From assembly GCA_933228895.1 (NCBI GenBank), contig OW121852.1:128831544-128895543 (forward strand): a stretch of DNA of 64,000 nt. Direction: 5' to 3'. The position numbers were made by a program, and so were the translations under genes. Under the pieces are notes generated by a model. The model saw only the letters and a program-made list of their open reading frames with translations. It had not been told where the DNA came from and ran no database searches. Each line of letters opens with the position of its first letter. Within the stretch, counting starts at the first letter, position 1. This DNA is from Platycnemis pennipes (Eukaryota > Arthropoda > Insecta > Odonata > Platycnemididae). Below, piece after piece: positions 10,630 to 19,949 of the stretch.

Positions 10630-10915
10630 TTGGAATATGATTGGTGTTCTTTAACTCCATCGAAAATCGCCGAGCCCCATACCCTCACAATGTCTTGCAC
10701 GGTATTACGTACTTCAAATGCAAATCAAGATTTGTTTGCGCGTTCTATATGCCACCCAACTCTGATGTGGATTCCTCTAAGAAATGGGAAGGAAGATAAA
10801 CGCTATCACATCACAGAATTGAAATCTTAATGTAATAATTATCGCAGATTTCAACGCTCCCTATAGACTGAACTGACTGAAGAAATTCTCCTTGAAAACA
10901 GAAGTAAGTGACAGG
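10630..10915 (+). pseudogene. Very old LINE A endonuclease relic
   Basis: Weak but ordered matches to the family A endonuclease on the plus strand: TTGGTGTTCTTTAACTCC (WCSLT), GCGCGTTCTATATGCCACCC (AFYRPP), CTGATGTGGATTCC (TDVES) and ATAATTATCGCAGATTTCAACGCTCC, which would be IIIxxDFNAP. Frames are broken several times. Confidence 0.55.
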
Positions 10916-10974
10916 GGCATCTGTTAAATATGTTCCCCGTCCACTCCGAAGAATTGGCTGCACTGACTACTTTG

Positions 10975-11187
10975 AAATATTTCCCCTACCAATCCCTTTG
11001 CTATGCTGCCTATCGTGTCCTCTTCTAGTACGGGGGAAAATGCCATTTTGAATCTATCAGTTCGACAATCAATCTCTCTAATCTTATTTATCTGGTGGAA
11101 TCTAGCATACTACAATAGGGTCTTTTGTGTGTGCCTAACATCTTCAGTAAAGCTATCATATTGAAATTTCTCTAATAGATTTATTCT
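10975..11187 (-). pseudogene. LINE family B C-terminal fragment
   Basis: Minus-strand homology to the last ~70 codons of B ORF2 (CRTDRFKM, QINKIREID, FTEDVRH). Joined head-to-head at ~11187 to a plus-strand B fragment. Confidence 0.75.
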
Positions 11188-11370
11188 GATTGGATTGTAA
11201 AAAGGCATTCGATAAAGTTCGTCATGATAAATTAACCTTGAGGTTTTAGAGTTTTGATGAAAATAAAGACGTTGTATGTTGGGTAAAAGAATTCTTAAGT
11301 GAGCGAGAGCAGAGTTTTCTCATAGATGGTATCTTTTCGGACACAATCAAGTCACATCTGGAGTCATGGT
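11188..11370 (+). pseudogene. LINE family B RT fragment (motifs A to B)
   Basis: Plus-strand homology to B ORF2 from motif A (AAAAAGGCATTCGATAAAG) to just before motif B (GGACACAATCAAGTCACATC). Interrupted by indels. The following 11371-11735 contains scattered decayed LINE-like pieces (AAATTTGAAGAAATG, ATACTTAGGAGTCC) but nothing readable. Confidence 0.7.
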
Positions 11371-11735
11371 AACGCTGTCGTAGCGTGGAGTAGTAGGTAA
11401 AATTACAACAACCCATGAAAAGACAGCCCTTAGAAATACTGTAACACAGTTCAAAAGAAGGTCTCTGGGGGATCGAAAACGAGATATCCAAAAGTTTTCT
11501 GGTCCTACAAGGGAATTTGAAATAAAGAGGTCTGTCAGCCTTTAGCTAAGGGTTAAGATACGATTTCTGACTGGTGTGTTAGTTGACGGCTAGAAATAAA
11601 TTTGAAGAAATGAACGAAAAAGAACTTTTGGAAAAAAAAATAACTTTCCCCGGAATAACTATGCCATCAAAGAAGAGAAAATATCTTATATATTAAATAC
11701 TTAGGAGTCCTCAGAATTAATAAAGCGCGCTGCTA

Positions 11736-12058
11736 CTAATCACTAGTTAGGCCCCACCTCGAGTATGCAGCCAGTGTATGGGATCCTAATGAATTAGGTT
11801 TGATGAGAGAACTAAACAGTGTGCAGCGTAGAGCAGCTAGGTTCGTAAAAAGATGTTACGATAGGTTGAGTAGCGTATCAGAATTAATACAAGAATTGGG
11901 GTGGGTATCATTATCAGAGCGTAGGTTAAAGTTCAAATTAAATCTATTAGAGAAATTTCAATCGGATAGCTTTACTGAAGATGTTAGGCACATATTAAAA
12001 ACACCAGCGTATTATGCTAGATTCGACCAGATAAATAAGATTAGAGAGATAGATTGTA
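11736..12058 (+). pseudogene. LINE family B C-terminal fragment
   Basis: Encodes the LEYAASVWDPNELG to KIREIDC portion of B ORF2 on the plus strand. It is cut at 12058 in the middle of the CRTDRF motif by the next insertion (family A tail, minus strand). Confidence 0.8.
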
Positions 12059-12797
12059 TCATCTACATCTACATAATACCCTGCAAGCCACCACAAGGGT
12101 GTGTGGCAGGGGGTGATTGCTCACCAAACATGCACTACATATCATGCATAAAAAAGGAATAGTATTAATATAGTAGTCAGAAATACACTATTTAAAATGA
12201 TAGAAATTGCAAAGAAAACATGCAAAAACATTCTGTTAGTAGGGCTAGCTTCAAGTACTCACACCAACATGCAGCTACCAATGCTATTCATTGCTACTCT
12301 CCGATAGGACATATTTACCGTTATTCGTATCTCTAATTGTGCGAGGGAAAAAGGACATTTTGAATCGGTCAGTTCGGCAATCAATTTCTCTAACTTTATG
12401 ATTATGGTCCAGTCTGCCATAGTAAGTTGGGGTTCGTAAAATATTTTTAACATCATCACTGAAAATATTGCCTTGGAATTTGTGGAAGAGATTAAGTCTA
12501 AATTTCAACCTGCGATCTGACAATGATTCCCATTTCAATTCATTTAATAGACTGGTTACGCTCATATAATTATCGTATCGTCCCTTTACAAATCTTGCCG
12601 ATCTTCGCTGCACACGTTCAAGTTCATTACTTAGACCGATTTCGTAGGGATCCCATACACTGGCAGCATATTCCAAATGAGGTCTAACAAGGGAAAAGTA
12701 GCTGATTTCTCGTACATGATCGTCACATTTACCCAATACTCTTTTAATGAAACCCAGTATACGATTAGCTTGACCAATTATTTCACGTATATGTTTA
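12059..12797 (-). mobile_element. LINE family A, short 5'-truncated copy
   Basis: Tail and hairpin module at the left, 3' UTR, then an open C-terminal portion of ORF2 (to about KHIREIIGQANRILGF). No RT core. It interrupts the B fragment to its left and abuts repeat D to its right. Confidence 0.85.
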
Positions 12798-12807
12798 TCC
12801 CTTATGT

Positions 12808-13400
12808 TTAGGGTAGGTGGCAAGGGAACTCCAACATATACGAGATGTGGAATACAACCTAACGAATGACGAGGTAATTATTTAAAAAGACCGTTGGATG
12901 TGCTCGTGTGATAAAGAACTAAGTTGTTTGCTCTGAGCTAACCCTGCCGTGACCTTCCCAAGGCCACCCGGACAGCCCTTAACTCCAGGAGGTCACCCTC
13001 CTGCCGCGAGGATAACAACCGCCACCCTCCACCAAAACCATTATTATATTCATTAGTACACCACAGAAATCGCACCCAGTGCACCATTGCGTAGGTAATT
13101 TAGTGTAAATATTGCGGCCGTGGTGTAAATGACTCTTTATGTGAAAAGTGGAGGTTAATAAATATTATGTAGTAGAAATGGAATTTCCTTTCCATGGCCA
13201 TTGGATCAGGCGTTATTATTTGCTACCATCCACCGAGAACGATGGAACATACACCGAGTGTATGGCAGGGAGTGAAAAAAAGAACAAAACACAAGATATG
13301 CATACATTTAGATTTTTGTATACATATTACATACACAAATAGCATTTCGTTGTTTCTCTGATGCGTTTTGTTACCGATACGTATTCTTTGTTATCGGTAA
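12808..13400 (-). repeat. Repeat group D, copy 2
   Basis: Same repeat as 813-1273, and longer: it continues through CCATGGCCATTGGATCAGG to an internal hairpin-like GAGTGTATGGCAGGGAGTGAA and onward to CGTTGTTTCTCTGATGCGTT. No coding potential. It lacks the terminal GTAGATG end present in copies 1 and 3. Confidence 0.6.
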
Positions 13401-13679
13401 CTTTTTTTTCATCCCCTTACAACGTTGTCCAGCGAAAGGATGGGACCCTACACGACATACTAACTTTAAAGCCATAATTGTGTGAAAAGGGTGAATTCAC
13501 TCCACACAATACATATCATGCTTGTAAGAATTAGTTTGCATATATTGCAGTAAATTCGACTACATTTCTGCGTTATCCAAATATACGATAAACTCTTTAA
13601 GCCACCGCGAGAGCGCGTGGCAGGGGTTGAAAATAATCATACATGCACTACTGCCATGTAAGTAGGGGCTACGAAAAAA
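13401..13679. other. Non-coding, one degenerate 3' hairpin module
   Basis: 13600-13660 contains GCCACCGCGAGAGCGCGTGGCAGGGG followed by TTGAAAATAATCATACATGC, a worn minus-strand copy of the B-type 3' module without tail. Nothing else recognised. Confidence 0.5.
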
Positions 13680-13880
13680 CATCTACATCTACATTTACAC
13701 GATACCCTGCAAGCCACCGCGAGGGTGTGTGGCAGGGGTTGAGGATCACCTAGCATGCACTACTAACATGCAAGCATGCAACTAAAGGATCTCATGCAAC
13801 CAGATTGTTAGTATCTATAGTATTTGAAGGGTTAATACATGCATCATGCACTACAGAATACTCTAAAATATTTCCCCTAC

Positions 13881-14417
13881 CTATCCCTTATTATGCTGCC
13901 TATTCTGTTCTCTTATAGTACGGGGGAAAATTGCCATTTTGAATCTATCTGTACGACAATCTATCTCTCTAATCTTATTTATCTGGTCGAATCTAGCATA
14001 ATACGCTGGTGTTTTTAATATGTGCCTAACATCTTCAGTAAAGCTATCCGATTGAAATTTCTCTAATAGATTTAATCTGAACTTTAACCTACGCTCTGAT
14101 AATGATACCCACCCCAATTCTTGTATTAATTCTGAAACGCTACTCAACCTATCGTAACATCTTTTTACGAACCTAGCTGCTCTACGCTGCACACTGTCTA
14201 GTTCTCTCATCAAACCTAATTCATTAGGATCCCAAACACTGGCTGCATACTCGAGGTGGGGCCTAACTAGTGAATAGTAACATCGCTCTTTTGTCTTCTC
14301 ATAACATTTCCCAAGTACTCTTTTTATAAATCCTAGCTTTCTCTTCGCTCGGCCGCATATTTCCCTTATGTGTCTTCCCCATGATAAATCGTTAGTAATT
14401 GTTAAACCTAAATATCT
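13881..14417 (-). pseudogene. LINE B ORF2 C-terminal remnant
   Basis: Open from the YLG block (LSWGRHIREICGRAKRKLGF) through LEYAASVWDPNELG to FPRTIREQNRQHNKG. Truncated by the module insertion on its N side. Not independently functional. Confidence 0.8.
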
Positions 14418-14470
14418 GCCACACACCCTCGCGGTGGCTTGCAGGGTATCGTATAGATGTAGATGTAGAT
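14418..14470 (+). mobile_element. 53-bp LINE 3'-module insertion
   Basis: Consists only of GCCACACACCC..GCAGGG hairpin sequence plus GTAGATGTAGAT tail on the plus strand, inserted in a minus-strand B copy with ATCT on both sides (14414-14417, 14471-14474). Confidence 0.8.
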
Positions 14471-14922
14471 ATCTTATGGTTTCTACGTTTTCGATCTTCG
14501 TGTTACTAATTTCATAGTTACGCTTTATCGAATTATCCTCCTATAAAAATTGATAGCTACACACTTTATAAGGTTAAGCTCTAACTGCCATTTGTCGCAC
14601 AACTCTTGAATTGCATCTAAATCCTTGCTAAGTTATTTCCTGTCCTCTTCAGGACTGTTTTCGCCGTAGACTAAAATAACGTGTACAAATAAAGCTAATT
14701 GTGTCTCGCAAGATCTACCTTTCGGGAACACATGTTGACTGTTTATGAGTAATCCCTGACTATCCAAATTCCCCATGATCGAACTGACCACAATGTGCTC
14801 AAATATCTTACAAGAGATGGACGTGAGTGAAATGGGTCTGTAGTTATTAGGTTCTTCCCTATCAACGCTTTTAAATATAGGAGTAATGTTAACTACTTTC
14901 CAATCTTTGGGTACAGTGTGGT

Positions 14923-14989
14923 TCTTTAGTGTTTTTTTACGGTTTTTAGTGTTTTTACGGCTTTAGTGTTTTTTTTCTTTAGTGTTTTT
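14923..14989. repeat. Four-fold iteration of CTTTAGTGTTTTT at an insertion junction
   Basis: The target sequence CTTTAGTGTTTT (from the interrupted B copy) is reiterated about four times, with ACGG spacers, precisely at the 5' junction of the B insertion that follows. This suggests slippage or repeated template use during integration. Confidence 0.7.
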
Positions 14990-15920
14990 ACAGGGGTATA
15001 TCAAACGAAGAGGACATGAAATCACTTAGCAAGGATTTAGATGCAATTCAAGAGTGGTGCGACAAATGGCAGTTAGAACTCAACCTAAAAAAGTGTGTAG
15101 CTATCAATTTTTGGAGGAGGAATAATTCGATAGAGCGATCCTATAGAATTAATAACACGAAGATCGAAAACGTTGAAACCGTAAGATATTTAGGTGTAAC
15201 AATCACTAAAGATTTATCGTGGGGAAGACACATAAGGGAAATATGCGGCCGAGCGAAGAGAAAGCTAGGATTTATAAAAAGAGTACTTGGGAAATGTGAC
15301 GAGAAGACAAAAGAGCGATGCTACTTTTCACTAGTTAGGCCCCACCTTGAGTATGCAGCCAGTGTATGGGATCCTAATGAATTAGGTTTGATGAGAGAAC
15401 TAGACAGTGTGCAGCGTAGAGCAGCTAGGTTCGTCAAAAGGTGTTACGATAGGTTGAGTAGTGTATCAGAATTAATACAAGAATTAGGCTGGGAATCATT
15501 ATCAGAGCGTAGATTAAAGTTCAGATTTAATCTATTGCAGAAATTTCAATCGGATAGCTTTACTGAAGATGTTAGGCACATATTGAAATCACCAGCGTAT
15601 TATGCTAGATTCGACCAGATAAATAAGATTAGAGAGATAGATTGTCGTACAGATAGATTCAAAATGGCATTTTTCCCCCGTACTATAAGAGAACAGAATA
15701 GGCAGCATAGGAAAGGGATAGGTAGGGGAAATATTTTAGAGTATTCTGTAATGCATGATGCATGTTTTAACCCCTCAAATACTATAGATACTAACAATCC
15801 AGTTGCATGAGACCCTTTAGTTGCTTGCTTGCATGCTAGTAGTGCATGCTTGGTGACCTTCACCCCCTGCCACACACCCTCGCGGTGGCTTGCAGGGTAT
15901 CGTGTAGATGTAGATGTAGA
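14990..15920 (+). mobile_element. LINE family B, 5'-truncated copy
   Basis: Starts in the codons after FADDAVVY (GGGTATATCAAACG), then an open C-terminal ORF2 (15016-15810, ending NTIDTNNPVA), 3' UTR, hairpin module and tail. TGTTTT duplication with the interrupted minus-strand copy. Lacks endonuclease and RT catalytic motifs. Confidence 0.9.
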
Positions 15921-16295
15921 TGTTTTATTGAATATTATTTCAGGATAGGGGGCTATTACAGAAGCTGATGTTTTATATACTCTGGAGGGAATTTGATCGG
16001 GACCTGGTGATTTGTTTATACTAATGCTTTTTAACTGCTGCTCTATTCCGCAACTTGAAAATTTTATTTCGGGCATTTACTCACTGAAAGTGTTCGGCGG
16101 TGGTTTCACTGCGTTTTGTGACGATGAGTTGAATACGCTTTGGAAGAAGGTGTTTAAAGTATTGGCTTTTTCTACACTGCTGGTAACTGTAATTATTTTA
16201 TCATTTTTTAGTGTGTGCACTGTGGACCTATTTCCTCTGAAGCTCTCTCACATATGACCGAAACGCTTTAGGATTACTATCTGAATATTTTCCTA

Positions 16296-16556
16296 ACATC
16301 TACATAATACCCTGCAAGCCACCATAAAGGTGTTAGGCAGGGGGTGAATGCTCACCAAAAATGCACTACATATCATGCATAAAAAAAGGATCAGTACTTT
16401 TATAGGTACTGTTCAAAACTACGCTATTTAAAAAAAGATAAAAATAGCAAAACATATATGAAAAAACATGCCGTTAGTTGGGTTAGCTATAAGTACTTAT
16501 ACCAACATGCTGCTACCATTGTTATCACTTGTACTGGATATATTTACAGTTATTTA
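16296..16556 (-). mobile_element. LINE subfamily A2 3' UTR
   Basis: Tail and module as in family A but with a diverged 3' UTR (GGATCAGTACTTTTATAGGTACTG, AACTACGCTATTT, AACATGCCGTTAGTTGGG). The same variant occurs at 40917-41103, 44521-44755, 46351-46421 with 46804-46950, and 49722-50165. An older or sister subfamily of A. Confidence 0.75.
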
Positions 16557-16563
16557 TTGGTTA

Positions 16564-18890
16564 CAGGATTGGAAAGTAGCTAACATTACACCTATATTTA
16601 AAAGCGGTGATAGGGAAGAACCTAGTAACTACAGACCCATTTCACTCACGTCAATCTCTTGTAAGATATTTGAGCACATAGTAGTCAGTTCGATCATGGG
16701 GCATTTGAATAGTCAGGGATTACTCATAAACAGCCAGCATGGGTTCCGGAAAGGTAGATCTTGCGAGACACAATTAGCTTTATTCGTACACGATATTTCT
16801 ACATCTACATCTACATCTACATCTACACGATACCCTGCAAGCCACCGCGAGGGTGTGTGGCAGGGGGTGAAGGTCACCAAGCATTCACTACTAGCATGCA
16901 AGCAAGCAACTAAAGGGTCTCATGCAACTAGATTGTTAGTATCTATAGTATTTGAGGGGTTAATACATGCATCATGCACTACAGAATACTCTAAAATATT
17001 TCCCCTACCTATCCCTTTCCTATGCTGCCTATTCTGTTCTCTTATAGTACGGGGGAAAAATGCCATTTTGAATCTATCTGTACGACAATCTATCTCTCTA
17101 ATCTTATTTATCTGGTCGAATCTAGCATAATACGCTGGTGTTTTCAATATGTGCCTAACATCTTCAGTAAAGCTATCCGATTGAAATTTCTGCAATAGAT
17201 TAAATCTGAACTTTAATCTACGCTCTGATAATGATTCCCACCCTAATTCTTGTATTAATTCTGATACACTACTCAACCTATCGTAACACCTTTTGACGAA
17301 CCTAGCTGCTCTACGCTGCACACTGTCTAGTTCTCTCATCAAACCTAATTCATTAGGATCCCATACACTGGCTGCATACTCAAGGTGGGGCCTAACTAGT
17401 GAAAAGTAGCATCGCTCTTTTGTCTTCTCATCACATTTCCCAAGTACTCTTTTTATAAATCCTAGCTTTCTCTTCGCTCGGCCGCATATTTCCCTTATGT
17501 GTCTTCCCCACGATAAATCTTTAGTGATTGTTACACCTAAATATCTTACGGTTTCAACGTTTTCGATCTTCGTGTTATTAATTCTATAGGATCGCTCTAT
17601 CGAATTATTCCTCCTCCAAAAATTGATAGCTACACACTTTTTAAGGTTGAGTTCTAACTGCCATTTGTCGCACCACTCTTCAATTGCATCTAAATCCTTG
17701 CTAAGTGATTTCATGTCCTCTTCGTTTGATATACCCCTGTACACCACCGCATCGTCTGCAAAAAGTTATTTTAGTCCACGGCGAAAGCAGTACTGAAGTT
17801 GATGCGATATTTTTAGATTTTAAAAAGGCTTTCGATAAAGTTCCTCATGACAAATTAATCTTGAAGTTAGAGAGTATTGGTATAAATAAAGACGTTGTAT
17901 GTTGGGTAAAAGAATTCTTAAGTGGGCGAGAGCAGAGGGTTGTCATAGATGGTATCATGTCGGACACAATCGAAGTCAGATCGGGAGTTCCCCAGGGTAT
18001 CGTAGTAGGTCCGCTTCTATTTCTTTTATACATAAACGATTTGGGTACCGTAGTTAGTAGTAACCTTAGACTTTTTGCAGACGATACGGTGGTGTACAGG
18101 GGTATATCAAACGAAGAGGACACGAAATCACTTAGCAAGGATTTAGATGCAATTCAAGAGTGGTGCGACAAATGGCAGTTAGAACTCAACATTAAAAAGT
18201 GTATAGCTATCAATTTTTGGAGGAGGAATAATTCGATAGAGCGATCCTATAGAATTAATAACACGAAGATCGAAAACGTTGAAAGCGTAAGATATTTAGG
18301 TGTAACAATCACCTTGAGTATGCAGCCAGTGTATGGGATCCTAATGAATTAGGTTTGATGAGAGAACTAGACAGTGTGCAGCGTAGAGCAGCTAGGTTCG
18401 TCAAAAGGTGTTACGATAGGTTGAGTAGTGTATCAGAATTAATACAAGAATTAGGGTGGGAATCATTATCAGAGCGTAGATTAAAGTTCAGATTTAATCT
18501 ATTGCAGAAATTTCAATCGGATAGCTTTACTGAAGACGTTAGGCACACATTGAAAACACCAGCGTATTATGCTAGATTCGACCAGATAAATAAGATTAGA
18601 GAGATAGATTGTCGTACAGATAGATTCAAAATGGCATTTTTCCCCCGTACTATAAGAGAACAGAATAGGCAGCATAGGAAAGGGATAGGTAGGGGAAACA
18701 TTTTAGAGTATTCTGTAGTGCATGATGCATGTATTAACCCCTAAAATACTATAGATACTAACAATCTAGTTGCATGAGACCCTTTAGTTGCTTGCTTGCA
18801 TGCTAGTAGTGAATGCTTGGTGACCTTCACCCCCTGCCACACACCCTCGCGGTGGCTTGCAGGGTATCGTGTAGATATAGATAGATATAG
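16564..18890 (+). mobile_element. LINE family B copy with nested B insertion and internal deletion
   Basis: Begins at DWKVANITPIFKSGD in the RT, is split at 16798/17767 (TATTT duplication) by a minus-strand B copy, then continues through motifs A (LDFKKAFD), B (GVPQGIVVGP) and C (LFADDTVVY). At 18310-18312 a CAC microhomology joins VTIT directly to LEYAAS, deleting about 70 codons and shifting the frame. The 3' UTR and a decayed tail (GATATAGATAGATATAG) follow. Confidence 0.85.
16799..17766 (-). mobile_element. LINE family B, 5'-truncated copy nested in another B
   Basis: Minus-strand tail, module and 3' UTR, then an open ORF2 part (16920 to about 17747) from VYRGISNEEDMKS to NNLVA. Truncated exactly within FADDA. 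Flanked by TATTT (16794-16798, 17767-17771). Confidence 0.9.
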
Positions 18891-18892
18891 AT

Positions 18893-19098
18893 AAAGCTAA
18901 CCCTACTAACAGAATTCTTTTGCATGTTTTCTTTGCAATTTCTATCTTTTTAAATAGTGTAGTTCTGACTACTATATTAATACTATTCCTTTTTTATGCA
19001 TGATATGTACTGCATGTTTGGTGAGCAATCACCCCCTGCCACACACCCTTGTGGTGGCTTGCAGGGTATTATGTAGATGTAGATGTAGATGTAGATGT
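18893..19098 (+). mobile_element. LINE family A 3' end only
   Basis: About 205 bp of A 3' UTR, hairpin (GGTGAGCAATCACC), second hairpin and four GTAGAT units. No coding sequence. Confidence 0.9.
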
Positions 19099-19206
19099 TA
19101 TTTATATCCCTCATAGTACGAGGAAAAATTGACATTTTGAGACATCTGTCAGCTCGGCAATCTATTGCTCTAATTTTATGATTATGGTCCAGTCTACCAT
19201 AGTAAG
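19099..19206 (-). pseudogene. Decayed A2-type ORF2 C-terminal scrap
   Basis: Minus-strand match to the terminal codons of ORF2 (DHNHKIRAIDC, FPRTMRDIN-like) with substitutions. Ends at 19206 against the plus-strand A copy. Confidence 0.6.
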
Positions 19207-19255
19207 CAATTTATCAATTGAAACTTGGTGTGATACATGGCAGTTAGAATGTTGA

Positions 19256-19903
19256 ATGGCAGTTGGGCTGGCGGAGGTCGGCGCATCGAACGCTCCGCCT
19301 CCGGAGACTTCGCCGACTGGGAGTCGGGAGGGAAGGGAGGGAGTATTAGTGATAGGTAGCTCCAATGTCCGCCGAGTAGCGGACTCGATGCGTGCCAGGG
19401 CCCGTCGGGAAGGAGGTGGTGAATCCCGAGGGAAAGGTGACGAAGAACGGGTACGTTCCTGGTGTATACCAGGAGGTACGGTGCCCCAGGTGACGAAGGC
19501 GTTGAAAGCAACGGTCAGTGCCACTAACTGCTCCAAGCTGCACGTAGTCGCCCATGTCGGCACTAACGACGCCGCGAAACGGGGGTCCGAGGATGTAATG
19601 GATTCCGTAAGGGATCTATGCACCGAGTTCCACCGTGTTCGTGGAGGTCTGGGTATCGATATGAGGCTGACTATATGTAGCTTGGTACCTAGGACGGATC
19701 GGGGGTCGATGGTTTGGAGCCGAGTTTTAGGCATAAACCGGAGACTCCGTGAAGTCTGTGGGAGCGAGGGAGCTGAGTTTTTGGACCTCGGGCCGGAGCT
19801 GGAAACGTGTCGGGTGCCCCTGAATCGCTCGGGTGTCCACTACACGGACGAGGCATCGTCTAAGGTAGCGAGTAGGATACTGGAGCATACACGTAGGGTT
19901 TAG
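19256..19903 (+). CDS. Family B ORF1 (SGNH/GDSL-esterase-like), 5'-truncated
   Basis: The ORF1 protein of CR1-type LINEs is an RNP protein, in many members carrying an esterase-like domain. Seen here: VLVIGSSNVRRVADS (block I, putative nucleophile Ser in GSS), VVAHVGTNDA (block III with GTND), LTICSLVPRTDRG, and a terminal NRSGVHYTDEASS block. In the family the last block is usually DxxH; the Asp position here is Ser. The true start is not visible: the ATG at 19256 is simply the first inside the truncated insertion, and family A ORF1 has a further coiled-coil region upstream. It ends 46 bp before the ORF2 frame is assigned to begin. Likely not translated as a complete ORF1. Confidence 0.75.
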   Translation: MAVGLAEVGASNAPPPETSPTGSREGREGVLVIGSSNVRRVADSMRARARREGGGESRGKGDEERVRSWCIPGGTVPQVTKALKATVSATNCSKLHVVAHVGTNDAAKRGSEDVMDSVRDLCTEFHRVRGGLGIDMRLTICSLVPRTDRGSMVWSRVLGINRRLREVCGSEGAEFLDLGPELETCRVPLNRSGVHYTDEASSKVASRILEHTRRV

Positions 19904-19949
19904 CTCAGGTGGTAGCCCAGAGTGCAGGTCAATCCGCGGGGGAAAAATC

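Larger units (their letters stand above)
13680..16295 (-). mobile_element. LINE family B copy interrupted twice
   Basis: The minus-strand B element has tail, module and 3' UTR (13680-13880), C-terminal ORF2 (13881-14417), more ORF2 (14471-14925) and the RT N-terminal and linker part (15921-16295). It is split by a 53-bp 3'-module insertion (14418-14470, ATCT duplication) and by a 931-bp plus-strand B copy (14990-15920, TGTTTT duplication). An internal deletion at ~14650 removes motifs A-C of the RT. Confidence 0.85.

Noticed and set aside
16791..16830. ATCTAC microsatellite as an independent repeat or telomere-like array
   Set aside because: It is the 3' tail of LINE copies in every instance seen.
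19162..19734. Minus-strand 190-codon ORF over the B ORF1
   Set aside because: Antisense shadow of a GC-rich coding stretch; no motif, and it crosses the insertion border at 19251.
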